Shown here: positions 34,894 through 41,336 of the stretch, one piece after another
Layout of the letters: each line of letters starts with the position of its first letter
How positions within the stretch are numbered: the stretch's first letter is position 1
Source of the DNA: an uncultured Lachnospiraceae bacterium
GTDB lineage: Bacteria > Bacillota > Clostridia > Lachnospirales > Lachnospiraceae
Assembly: GCA_947175175.1 (NCBI GenBank)
Contig: CAMWLV010000012.1
Span: 1-41,336 of the forward strand
Direction: 5' to 3'
Length of the DNA: 41,336 nucleotides
Translations under genes and position numbers: made by a program
The notes under the pieces: model-generated
The model's input: only the letters and a program-made list of their open reading frames with translations
What the model was told of the DNA's origin: nothing
Databases searched by the model: none

Positions 34894-37008
34894 GTGAAAA
34901 GGAAAACAAACATTTCAGTATGGCAGTTGAGATTATTTGAGGGTTTTGACAAGGATATCATGGTCATGCAGCGCGACGAGGAGGAAGTCTTTGACGACGC
35001 GATCCATGTGTTTTTTGAGAAAGAGTACTATGATGCATATGTCGCAAAGGCCACCAGGTACAGCGGACACCGGTATGCGTATCACGAAGACAAGCTGGGC
35101 GAGGTGATCAATCAGGTTTTTGACGAGGACATTCCCGGACTGGTGCTTCATATCAGAACGAATGAAAACGCGCCGAAAAATCTGCTTGGTGATGAGAAAT
35201 ATATTGCGGCAAAGGAGCTTCTCGGATTAAGAGATGCGGCGGACAGCTATCATTTTCTCTATACTGCAGCGATTGACAGATGCAGCAGGGAAGATGCAGC
35301 CGCGCGTCTGTGGACTAAGAATGTCTATATCATAGGGCAGCTTCCTGATTTCCGAGTAAAGCCCAAAGAGGGCGAGAAACCTGCGTTTGAGCTTATGACG
35401 ATGAAGCGGAAGAAAGACGGCGGGAAAGTCACGGCGGACGAGTATGATTATGAGTCGCTGAAAGTATTTCTGACGATGGACAGCGCCATGCACTTCAATC
35501 CAGACAAAAAGCCAGTTAACAAATATAAGCTTGCCATGCTGTCACAGCTGTTTAGGGGAAAACTGCAGATTATTATAGAGCCGCACAGAAATTACTACCT
35601 GGAGTATGACCCTGCCACGCTTGATCTGACAGGGCATTTGAATATACCGCACTACAATGAGGAGATGGTGCGGGCAAGAATCCATGAATATATGCAGATG
35701 GATAAGATCTATATCCTGCTGGCACCGCTGCACAGTGACTATCGAATATCTTGTGGAAATCCTTTCCTGATGAAGGCAGACGGTAAAAATATCGTAATGT
35801 ACTTATTTGAAAAATATGATGACGCTGTCAGCTATGTACTGCAGAATCCTATGATAATGCCTGTATTTGACAGCACGTTTCCAATCGGTGTGCTTGACCA
35901 GAAGGACAAACTGTTTTGCCTGGAGACAATGCTTGCGCTTGCCGCAAAGCTTGGTGTTACTGGGGTAAACCTTGACTTTGACACCGTACACGCCATAGGC
36001 TGCAAGATGGAATATATCCGGGATGTGGCAGGGTATCACCGCGATGTGGAAGTACTTTTGTCTGAGGCTGAGTTGTCACAGGTCATGCGCGAGGAAGATG
36101 GCGGGAAGAAATACCGTATGCCAATTGTTCCATTCTGCGACCAGGACAACGAGTACCTTGTGAGCGAGGAGCGGAAAGCGGAGCTGCTCTCACATATGGA
36201 TCAGGATCAGGGATTTGCATATATGGCGGGATGCACTGTCATCGAGATGATGGTTATGATGCAGGAGGCAGCAGTGCGCTTTGACACGGCAAGAAAGGCA
36301 TCAGATGAGGAGAATACAGAAAAGTATGTCCGCCTGATGAACAGAATTACATTCTTTTTGACAGAGGCCTTGTGTGAGAAACCATATATCTATACTTTAA
36401 GAGAAGAGAACGGTGAGTTTGCCCTTAAGAATAACATTGCTTATCTGATTATAACGAACCGCTATGAGACAAGCAGAAAAGGTGAAGGAAGACTTGTGCC
36501 TGCTGGAATTGATAATCCGCAGTTTATGGAAAAATTGTGCGAGGCCAGTAAGGTGGCAGTGCTGACAGATGGTCCCAGCACATTATGCATGATGGATACC
36601 AAACTGATGAGCGAAGTGGCAAAGCAGTGGAAAAATGCAGAACCACTCCGCGAGGAATTGATGATCTATTTGACACAGGGTTGTGGTCTTTCCTATACCG
36701 AGGCAGGATATTATTACAGAAGGCTGCGGACTGAGAACAGCATTTTTGTTGAGTTCGTCTCTGCTGTCAGAGACGGAGCATATCCATCAGTCGGAATGCT
36801 TACGATCGAAGGTTTTACAGCACAAGAGATTGCTAAGGCACATGGATTCAATATGCTGCAGGCGTATGATGCGCTGCTGTCATTGAAGGAGAATCCGGCA
36901 AATGCGGAGAAGTTCAAGGGAGAAGCAGTATCTAAAGACAGTATGGAAAAGGGGATAGAAGCGGATTCGGACAAGAAAGGACTTTTCGGAAAGCTGTTTA
37001 AGAAATAA
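34894..37008 (+). CDS. Unknown 704-residue protein (no recognised family)
   Basis: A large soluble protein of unknown function. The N-terminal third is mixed alpha/beta with WQLRLFEGFDKDIMV and a long ENAPKNLLGDEKY segment. The middle (about 160-330) contains FLTMDSAMHFNPDKKPVNKY and GNPFLMKADGKNIVMYLFEKYDDA, which loosely recall SseB-type domains. The last third is helical, with an extended stretch around MAGCTVIEMMVMMQEA and a DALLSLKEN repeat-like end, and the tail KKGLFGKLFKK is basic and could bind a membrane. The start is a GTG at 34894; the ribosome site is weak, so the N-terminus is not certain. Codon use is like its neighbours, so no transfer is evident. It probably acts with the 87-residue protein upstream. 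Confidence 0.75.
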   Translation: MKRKTNISVWQLRLFEGFDKDIMVMQRDEEEVFDDAIHVFFEKEYYDAYVAKATRYSGHRYAYHEDKLGEVINQVFDEDIPGLVLHIRTNENAPKNLLGDEKYIAAKELLGLRDAADSYHFLYTAAIDRCSREDAAARLWTKNVYIIGQLPDFRVKPKEGEKPAFELMTMKRKKDGGKVTADEYDYESLKVFLTMDSAMHFNPDKKPVNKYKLAMLSQLFRGKLQIIIEPHRNYYLEYDPATLDLTGHLNIPHYNEEMVRARIHEYMQMDKIYILLAPLHSDYRISCGNPFLMKADGKNIVMYLFEKYDDAVSYVLQNPMIMPVFDSTFPIGVLDQKDKLFCLETMLALAAKLGVTGVNLDFDTVHAIGCKMEYIRDVAGYHRDVEVLLSEAELSQVMREEDGGKKYRMPIVPFCDQDNEYLVSEERKAELLSHMDQDQGFAYMAGCTVIEMMVMMQEAAVRFDTARKASDEENTEKYVRLMNRITFFLTEALCEKPYIYTLREENGEFALKNNIAYLIITNRYETSRKGEGRLVPAGIDNPQFMEKLCEASKVAVLTDGPSTLCMMDTKLMSEVAKQWKNAEPLREELMIYLTQGCGLSYTEAGYYYRRLRTENSIFVEFVSAVRDGAYPSVGMLTIEGFTAQEIAKAHGFNMLQAYDALLSLKENPANAEKFKGEAVSKDSMEKGIEADSDKKGLFGKLFKK

Positions 37009-37047
37009 TATAAGATATTGTCTATAAATAAACGGAGGTTGTTTTTT

Positions 37048-37320
37048 ATGATGTACCCATATGTAACGCTCAATGACGATACAGAGATTACACATTCGGA
37101 GATGCTGCCGGATGGAAGGGTAAAAGTATATATAGAAACTCCCGATTTAAAGGATGGATTTCATAATGCTACGTGCTATTTGCCAGAATATTCTTGGGAA
37201 GATGTGAATGGATATTCTGACGCAGAGATGGATTACTTTAAAGAGTTTGTTCGTAATAATGCTCATTTGATGATAGAGTTTTCCAAAGAAGGAGGAATTT
37301 TAAATGCCTCAAATTTTTAG
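37048..37320 (+). CDS. Small protein upstream of DUF4160, function unknown
   Basis: A 90-residue protein with a beta-rich start (YPYVTLNDDTEITHSEMLPDG would be its core), a VKVYIETP strand, a CYLPEYSWEDV motif and a C-terminal helix DYFKEFVRNNAHLMIEF. I do not know the family, but I recall this kind of protein next to DUF4160 genes in Lachnospiraceae. The ATG at 37048 has GGAGG 9 bases upstream; a second ATG follows at once. The gene overlaps the DUF4160 gene by 17 bases. The pair is richer in A/T than the neighbours, hinting at separate origin. Confidence 0.7.
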   Translation: MMYPYVTLNDDTEITHSEMLPDGRVKVYIETPDLKDGFHNATCYLPEYSWEDVNGYSDAEMDYFKEFVRNNAHLMIEFSKEGGILNASNF

Positions 37321-37582
37321 GATTGGCTCATATATCATTTATTTTTGGTCAAATGAAAATGCTCCGCTTGAACCAGTACATGTACACATTGCGGAGGGAA
37401 AAGCGACGGCAAATGCAACTAAAATCTGGATAACAAGTTCGGGAAAGGCTTTAGTCTGTAATAATAATTCCCGTATTCCGCAAAAGACATTGAATAATAT
37501 GATAAGATATATTGAAGCAAACAGTAATATAATTATCAATAAGTGGTATTCTCAGTTTAGAGAAAACGGTTATTATTGTTGA
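37304..37582 (+). CDS. DUF4160 domain protein
   Basis: A 92-residue protein with the DUF4160 pattern: MPQIFRIGSYIIYFWSNE, then PVHVHIAEGKA (the conserved P-x-H-x-H), a short KIWI strand and a C-terminal helix with NNMIRYIEAN and a WYSQF motif. The family is small and often forms two-gene units with DUF2442 or similar partners, and has been proposed as toxin-antitoxin-like; this is not shown here. Start: GGAGG 8 bases before the ATG at 37304, inside the upstream gene. Function unknown. Confidence 0.8.
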   Translation: MPQIFRIGSYIIYFWSNENAPLEPVHVHIAEGKATANATKIWITSSGKALVCNNNSRIPQKTLNNMIRYIEANSNIIINKWYSQFRENGYYC

Positions 37583-37643
37583 TACACTTACAGTGATGCG
37601 GATTATTTCATATACGTTCTTTTAATGAAAAAAATAATTCTCC

Positions 37644-37671
37644 TTGAAATATCGCCCTTTTTATGTATAAT
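37644..37671 (+). promoter_or_regulatory. Promoter of the ABC-F gene
   Basis: TTGAAA (37644-37649), a 16-base spacer and a perfect TATAAT (37666-37671), 53 bases before the start. Confidence 0.75.
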
Positions 37672-37724
37672 AAAAAGAGTGCGTAACAAATAAGTAATCA
37701 TAAGAAATTAAAGAGGAATTTATC

Positions 37725-39371
37725 ATGATAAGTGCAAACAATGTAACCTATAGAGTTGGGAAGAAGGCATTATTCGAGGATGTAAACATCAAGTTTACAG
37801 AAGGAAACTGCTATGGACTGATCGGTGCAAACGGGGCAGGCAAATCCACCTTTTTAAAAATCCTGTCAGGAAAACTGGAGACGACAAAAGGGGATATTAC
37901 AATCACGCCGGGACAGAGACTTTCTGTGTTAGAGCAGGATCATTTCAAGTATGATGAGTATCCTGTAATGGACGTTGTCATTATGGGAAATGCCCGTCTC
38001 TATGAGATTATGAAGGAAAAGGATGCCATCTATGCCAAGGAGGACTTCACAGACGAAGATGGGATTCGCGCCAGCGAGCTTGAGGGTGAATTCGCCGAGA
38101 TGGACGGCTGGGAAGCGGAATCCAATGCGGCACAGCTGTTAAATGGTCTGGGAATCGACACAGAGATCCACGATTCCCTGATGAAGGACTTAAATGGTAG
38201 TGAGAAGGTGAAAGTGCTGCTTGCCAAGGCGCTTTTTGGTAATCCGGATATCCTGCTTCTCGACGAGCCGACGAACCATTTGGATCTGGATGCGATCGCG
38301 TGGCTTGAGGAGTTTTTGATCAACTTTGACAATACAGTCATCGTCGTGTCGCATGACCGCTATTTCCTGAATAAAGTATGTACGCAGATTGCGGATATTG
38401 ATTATGGCAAGATTCAGCTCTATGCCGGAAACTATGATTTTTGGTACGAGTCAAGCCAGCTGCTTGTCAAGCAGATGAAAGAAGCAAACAAGAAGAAAGA
38501 GGAAAAAATCAAGGAATTGCAGGAGTTCATCTCACGTTTCTCCGCAAATGCTTCCAAGTCAAAGCAGGCGACTTCGAGAAAGCGTGCTTTGGAGAAGATT
38601 GAGCTTGATGATATCAAGCCGTCGAGCCGCAAGTATCCGTACATTGATTTTCGCCCGGACCGTGAGATCGGAAACGAAGTGCTCACGGTTGAGAATCTTT
38701 CCAAGACAATCAATGGTGAGAAGGTGTTAGACAATATTTCGTTTATTTTAGGGCGTGAGGATAAGGTTGCGTTTGTGGGGGCAAACGAGCTTGCCAAGAC
38801 GACGCTGTTTCAGATATTAATGGGAGAGATGGAGCCGGACGAGGGTACTTACAAGTGGGGAGTCACAACCTCGCAGGCTTATTTTCCAAAAGATCCGACG
38901 AATGAGTTTAACAATGATTACACGATCGCGGACTGGCTGATGGGTTATTCGCCGGTGGACGATATCACGTATGTGCGCGGTTTCTTAGGGCGTATGCTCT
39001 TTGCGGGCGAGGACGGCGTGAAGAAGGTAAAGGTGCTTTCTGGCGGTGAGAAGGTGCGCTGCCTGCTGAGTAAGATGATGATAAGCGGGGCAAACTGTCT
39101 GATTCTTGACGAGCCGACAAACCATCTTGATATGGAGTCCATTACAGCGCTCAACAACGGATTGATCAAGTTTCCTGGTATGGCAATGTTTGCCTGTCAC
39201 GACCACCAGTTTGTGGAAACGACTGCGAATCGTATCATGGAGATCCTGCCGGATGGCACACTGATCGACAAGATTACGACTTATGATGAGTATCTTGCAA
39301 GTGATGAGATGGCAAGAAAGAGGACTTCCGTATACACTGCGGAGGCAGAGGATGAGAGCGGCGAGGAATAA
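37725..39371 (+). CDS. ABC-F ATPase, YkpA/YbiT type
   Basis: A 548-residue protein of two ATP-binding cassettes with no membrane segments, the ABC-F layout of translation factors that act on the ribosome. First cassette: Walker A GANGAGKS (34-41), signature LNGSEKV in place of LSGGQ, Walker B LLLDEPTNHLD, and VSHDRYFLN. A charged linker (about 235-310) joins them. Second cassette: the Walker A reads GANELAKT (352-359), with both expected glycines lost, but LSGGEKV and LILDEPTNHLD are intact and the switch His is present in CHDHQF. Closest to YkpA/YbiT. A terminator-like stem-loop lies at 39406. Confidence 0.93.
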   Translation: MISANNVTYRVGKKALFEDVNIKFTEGNCYGLIGANGAGKSTFLKILSGKLETTKGDITITPGQRLSVLEQDHFKYDEYPVMDVVIMGNARLYEIMKEKDAIYAKEDFTDEDGIRASELEGEFAEMDGWEAESNAAQLLNGLGIDTEIHDSLMKDLNGSEKVKVLLAKALFGNPDILLLDEPTNHLDLDAIAWLEEFLINFDNTVIVVSHDRYFLNKVCTQIADIDYGKIQLYAGNYDFWYESSQLLVKQMKEANKKKEEKIKELQEFISRFSANASKSKQATSRKRALEKIELDDIKPSSRKYPYIDFRPDREIGNEVLTVENLSKTINGEKVLDNISFILGREDKVAFVGANELAKTTLFQILMGEMEPDEGTYKWGVTTSQAYFPKDPTNEFNNDYTIADWLMGYSPVDDITYVRGFLGRMLFAGEDGVKKVKVLSGGEKVRCLLSKMMISGANCLILDEPTNHLDMESITALNNGLIKFPGMAMFACHDHQFVETTANRIMEILPDGTLIDKITTYDEYLASDEMARKRTSVYTAEAEDESGEE

Positions 39372-39405
39372 ATGCTTAGGGGCAGTTGCTTACAACGGTT
39401 TTATG

Positions 39406-39433
39406 AAAAAGAGGCAGTTATACTGTCTTTTTT
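39406..39433 (+). terminator. Terminator of the ABC-F gene
   Basis: AAAAAGAGGCAG (39406-39417) pairs with CTGTCTTTTTT (39423-39433) through a TTATA loop, with two G-T pairs. The T run is part of the stem. This is an intrinsic-terminator shape 35 bases past the stop. Confidence 0.8.
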
Positions 39434-39497
39434 CATTAGGGACTATGAACCGTTCTCACAGATTGTTATAGATAGGGAGTACAAGGAGAAATTGGAA

Positions 39498-41165
39498 ATG
39501 GGATTTGTTGACTTACATGCGCATTCGCGCTGTTCTGACGGCACACTCACGCCTAGTGAGCTAGTGGACTATGCCATAGAAAAAGGCTTGAGTGCAGTGG
39601 CGCTCACAGACCATGACACGGTAGATGGTCTGGATGAACTGATGGAATATGCGAAGGGAAAACCGATTGAGGTGATTCCGGGGATCGAGTATTCGACAGA
39701 ATACAATAACCGCGATGTGCATATCGTAGGATTGTTTATTGATCATAAGGCACCTGTCTTTCTGGAATATCTAACGCGTTTCAGGCAGTCGAGGACGGAT
39801 AGAAATTATAAGTTGTGTGCAAATCTGCGCGGGGCTGGCATTGATATTACTTATGAGGCGCTTGTGGACGCATTTCCGGATGCGGTGATCACGAGGGCTC
39901 ACTACGCCGCATTTTTGCTGGACAAAGGTTATGTGAAAAGCAGGAGTGAGGCTTTTGAAAGATATCTTGGCGACAACACGCCGTATTTTGTGCATCGCGA
40001 GAAGGTGACGCCGGAGGAAGTGATCGAGGTGACGCTGAAAGCCGGAGGGATACCGATTCTGGCACACCCCACACTGTATAAGCTTGGGCGTGAGCAGCTT
40101 GATGTGCTGGTGGGGCGGTTAAAAGATGCAGGTCTTATGGGAATAGAGTGTTTTTACAGCACATATTCGCCGTCAGAGGAAAAACAGATGCGTGCGCTGG
40201 CAGAGAAATTCAATCTGCTGCCAAGCGGCGGTTCGGATTTTCACGGTGCGAATAAACCAGGGCTTGACCTTGCTGTAGGGTATGGAAAGCTTTACGTGCC
40301 AGACACGCTTCTCGCAGATTTGAAAAAGGCTTTGAACACAAAAATCCTGTTTACAGACCTTGATGACACACTGCTGAATTCGGAGAAAGAAATATCAGAA
40401 AAGACAAGAAATAAAATCATAGAAATGCTGGCAGGGGGAAATCATTTCGTGCTGGCAAGCGGCAGGTCAGTGAACAGTATTCTTGATGTGTTAGCGGCAC
40501 TCGATGTACAGAGAAGTGATTCTATAGGGAAAATTTATATGGCTGCATATAATGGTGCGGTTATTTATGACTGCACGGACAATTCTGTCATAGAACAGTA
40601 TGATGTACCGATATCGACCGCACAGGCAATTTTTGACATGGCTATGAAAAAAGGGATCCACATTCAGACGTACACAGATACACATATTATAAGCTGTGCG
40701 GACGACAGGGAGATTGCCTTTTACAAGAAAGCAATCAAATCGCCGTATAAAGTCGGGACAGACCTGGCGAAAGAACTTACCCATGCTCCGTTTAAGCTGC
40801 TTGCGATCGATATCGATGACAGGTCCCGACTGGAGGATTTGCGCAGGGAGGTAGAGGCATCAGATTTTGCCAAGGATATTACCTGTGCTTTTTCAAATTC
40901 CCGTTATCTTGAATTTTACAATAAAAAGGCAGGAAAAGGAAATGCACTTCAGAATCTGTGCAGCGCGATACATGTCCATATCAGGAATTCCGTTGCGGCG
41001 GGAGATGAGGAAAATGATATCACGATGATCGAGGCTGCTGCAGTAGGAGTCTGCATGGTAAATGGCAGTTCGATCGTGAAGGAATATGCGGATTATATTA
41101 CAAAACATGACAATGATCATGATGGAATCGTTGAGATTATCGACAGATTTATTATGAAAGGATAG
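39498..41165 (+). CDS. Fusion of PHP phosphoesterase and Cof-type HAD phosphatase
   Basis: A 555-residue cytoplasmic protein. Residues 1-280 are a PHP domain like YciV/RNase AM and TrpH: LHAHSRCSDG, LTDHDTVDG, GIPILAHP and GGSDFHG give the metal-binding His and Asp. From about residue 283 a complete HAD IIB phosphatase follows: motif I DLDDT (287-291), motif II ASGRS, motif III Lys in KAGKGNAL, and motif IV GDEEND (about 502-507). Both halves have full active sites, so two hydrolytic activities on phosphoesters are expected. The ATG at 39498 has AGGAG 9 bases upstream; the longer frame from 39372 would translate through the terminator and is not used. Substrates are unknown. Confidence 0.85.
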   Translation: MGFVDLHAHSRCSDGTLTPSELVDYAIEKGLSAVALTDHDTVDGLDELMEYAKGKPIEVIPGIEYSTEYNNRDVHIVGLFIDHKAPVFLEYLTRFRQSRTDRNYKLCANLRGAGIDITYEALVDAFPDAVITRAHYAAFLLDKGYVKSRSEAFERYLGDNTPYFVHREKVTPEEVIEVTLKAGGIPILAHPTLYKLGREQLDVLVGRLKDAGLMGIECFYSTYSPSEEKQMRALAEKFNLLPSGGSDFHGANKPGLDLAVGYGKLYVPDTLLADLKKALNTKILFTDLDDTLLNSEKEISEKTRNKIIEMLAGGNHFVLASGRSVNSILDVLAALDVQRSDSIGKIYMAAYNGAVIYDCTDNSVIEQYDVPISTAQAIFDMAMKKGIHIQTYTDTHIISCADDREIAFYKKAIKSPYKVGTDLAKELTHAPFKLLAIDIDDRSRLEDLRREVEASDFAKDITCAFSNSRYLEFYNKKAGKGNALQNLCSAIHVHIRNSVAAGDEENDITMIEAAAVGVCMVNGSSIVKEYADYITKHDNDHDGIVEIIDRFIMKG

Positions 41166-41212
41166 ACAATAACCCAGCAAAACGGTATACTCTAATTACA
41201 GATTGGAAGATA

Positions 41213-41269
41213 AGGAACTGTTCAGAAATAGACAAGTCAGGATGCATAGGTTATTTTTGAACAGTTCCT
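41213..41269. repeat. 18-bp inverted repeat, possible small mobile element
   Basis: AGGAACTGTTCAGAAATA (41213-41230) and its reverse complement (41252-41269) match at 17 of 18 positions around a 21-base centre. It has the trinucleotide TAA on each side if the first and last bases are counted as flank. A diverged direct copy lies at 41271-41288. It follows the PHP-HAD gene and could also act as a terminator-like hairpin. Confidence 0.65.
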
Positions 41270-41270
41270 A

Positions 41271-41336
41271 AGGAGCTGTCCTGAAATAACTTTCAATTTT
41301 GACGCAGAATAAATTCACACAGGCTAGGCGGAGGAA
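41271..41336. mobile_element. Possible end of an insertion sequence running off the window
   Basis: AGGAGCTGTCCTGAAATA (41271-41288) matches the neighbouring 18-mer at 15 of 18 positions and is followed by gene-free sequence to the window edge. This could be the terminal repeat of a complete element whose transposase is outside. The family cannot be told from 66 bases. Confidence 0.35.

Noticed and set aside
39372-39497. A longer N-terminus for the PHP-HAD protein
   Set aside because: It would be translated through the ABC-F terminator hairpin and lacks family similarity; AGGAG precedes the ATG at 39498.

Overview
The window looks like chromosomal DNA of a Clostridia, most likely Lachnospiraceae, species. 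The evidence is the moderate GC content, AGGAGG-type ribosome sites before nearly every gene, the gene order dgt, dnaG, rpoD, trmK, nif3-like, a class A-like RNase P RNA, a pyrBI pair with a regulatory subunit, and families typical of gut Lachnospiraceae (GPH transporter with GH51, DUF5050, DUF4160, TGS-type nucleoside kinase). I cannot name a species.

Layout. 1-1678 (minus): a DUF2225 gene cut by the window edge, a DUF1292 gene and an HD hydrolase. 1740-6302 (plus): a likely arabinoside-use cluster (GPH symporter, alpha/beta hydrolase, GH51 arabinofuranosidase) with a palindrome over the first promoter. 6341-8700: an AAA/PD-(D/E)XK protein, KptA RNA phosphotransferase, and a tRNA-Leu with the uncommon anticodon AAG. 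8760-17067: a lipoprotein, then the housekeeping block dgt, dnaG, rpoD, trmK, nif3-like, nucleoside kinase. 17070-17227: a small inverted-repeat element with 8-bp target duplications. About 17297-17737: rnpB. 17841-21326: L,D-transpeptidase, membrane-anchored serine protease, dCMP deaminase, unknown protein. 21425-23584: two CobW-type GTPases. 23618-25206 (minus): pyrBI behind a leader that looks like a UTP-sensing attenuator with a 32-codon T-rich leader peptide. 25338-28695: PH-domain protein, D,D-carboxypeptidase, CmpB-type membrane protein, DUF5050 protein. 28894-34517: pheA, ppx, ppk1, maf. 34610-37582: an acidic 87-residue protein, a 704-residue protein of unknown function, and a small overlapping pair ending in DUF4160. 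37725-41165: ABC-F ATPase and a PHP-HAD fusion. 41213-41336: inverted repeats that look like insertion sequence ends.

Most of the window is housekeeping: replication and transcription initiation, tRNA and RNA processing, nucleotide supply, polyphosphate, cell wall. The parts most worth a second look are the pyrBI leader, the 158-bp element beside rnpB, the GTPase fused to a YcgQ-type domain, the PHP-HAD fusion, the tRNA-Leu(AAG), and the uncharacterised genes at 34610-37582. I saw no CRISPR array, prophage or classical defence island. All database comparisons are from memory of the families; none was run.
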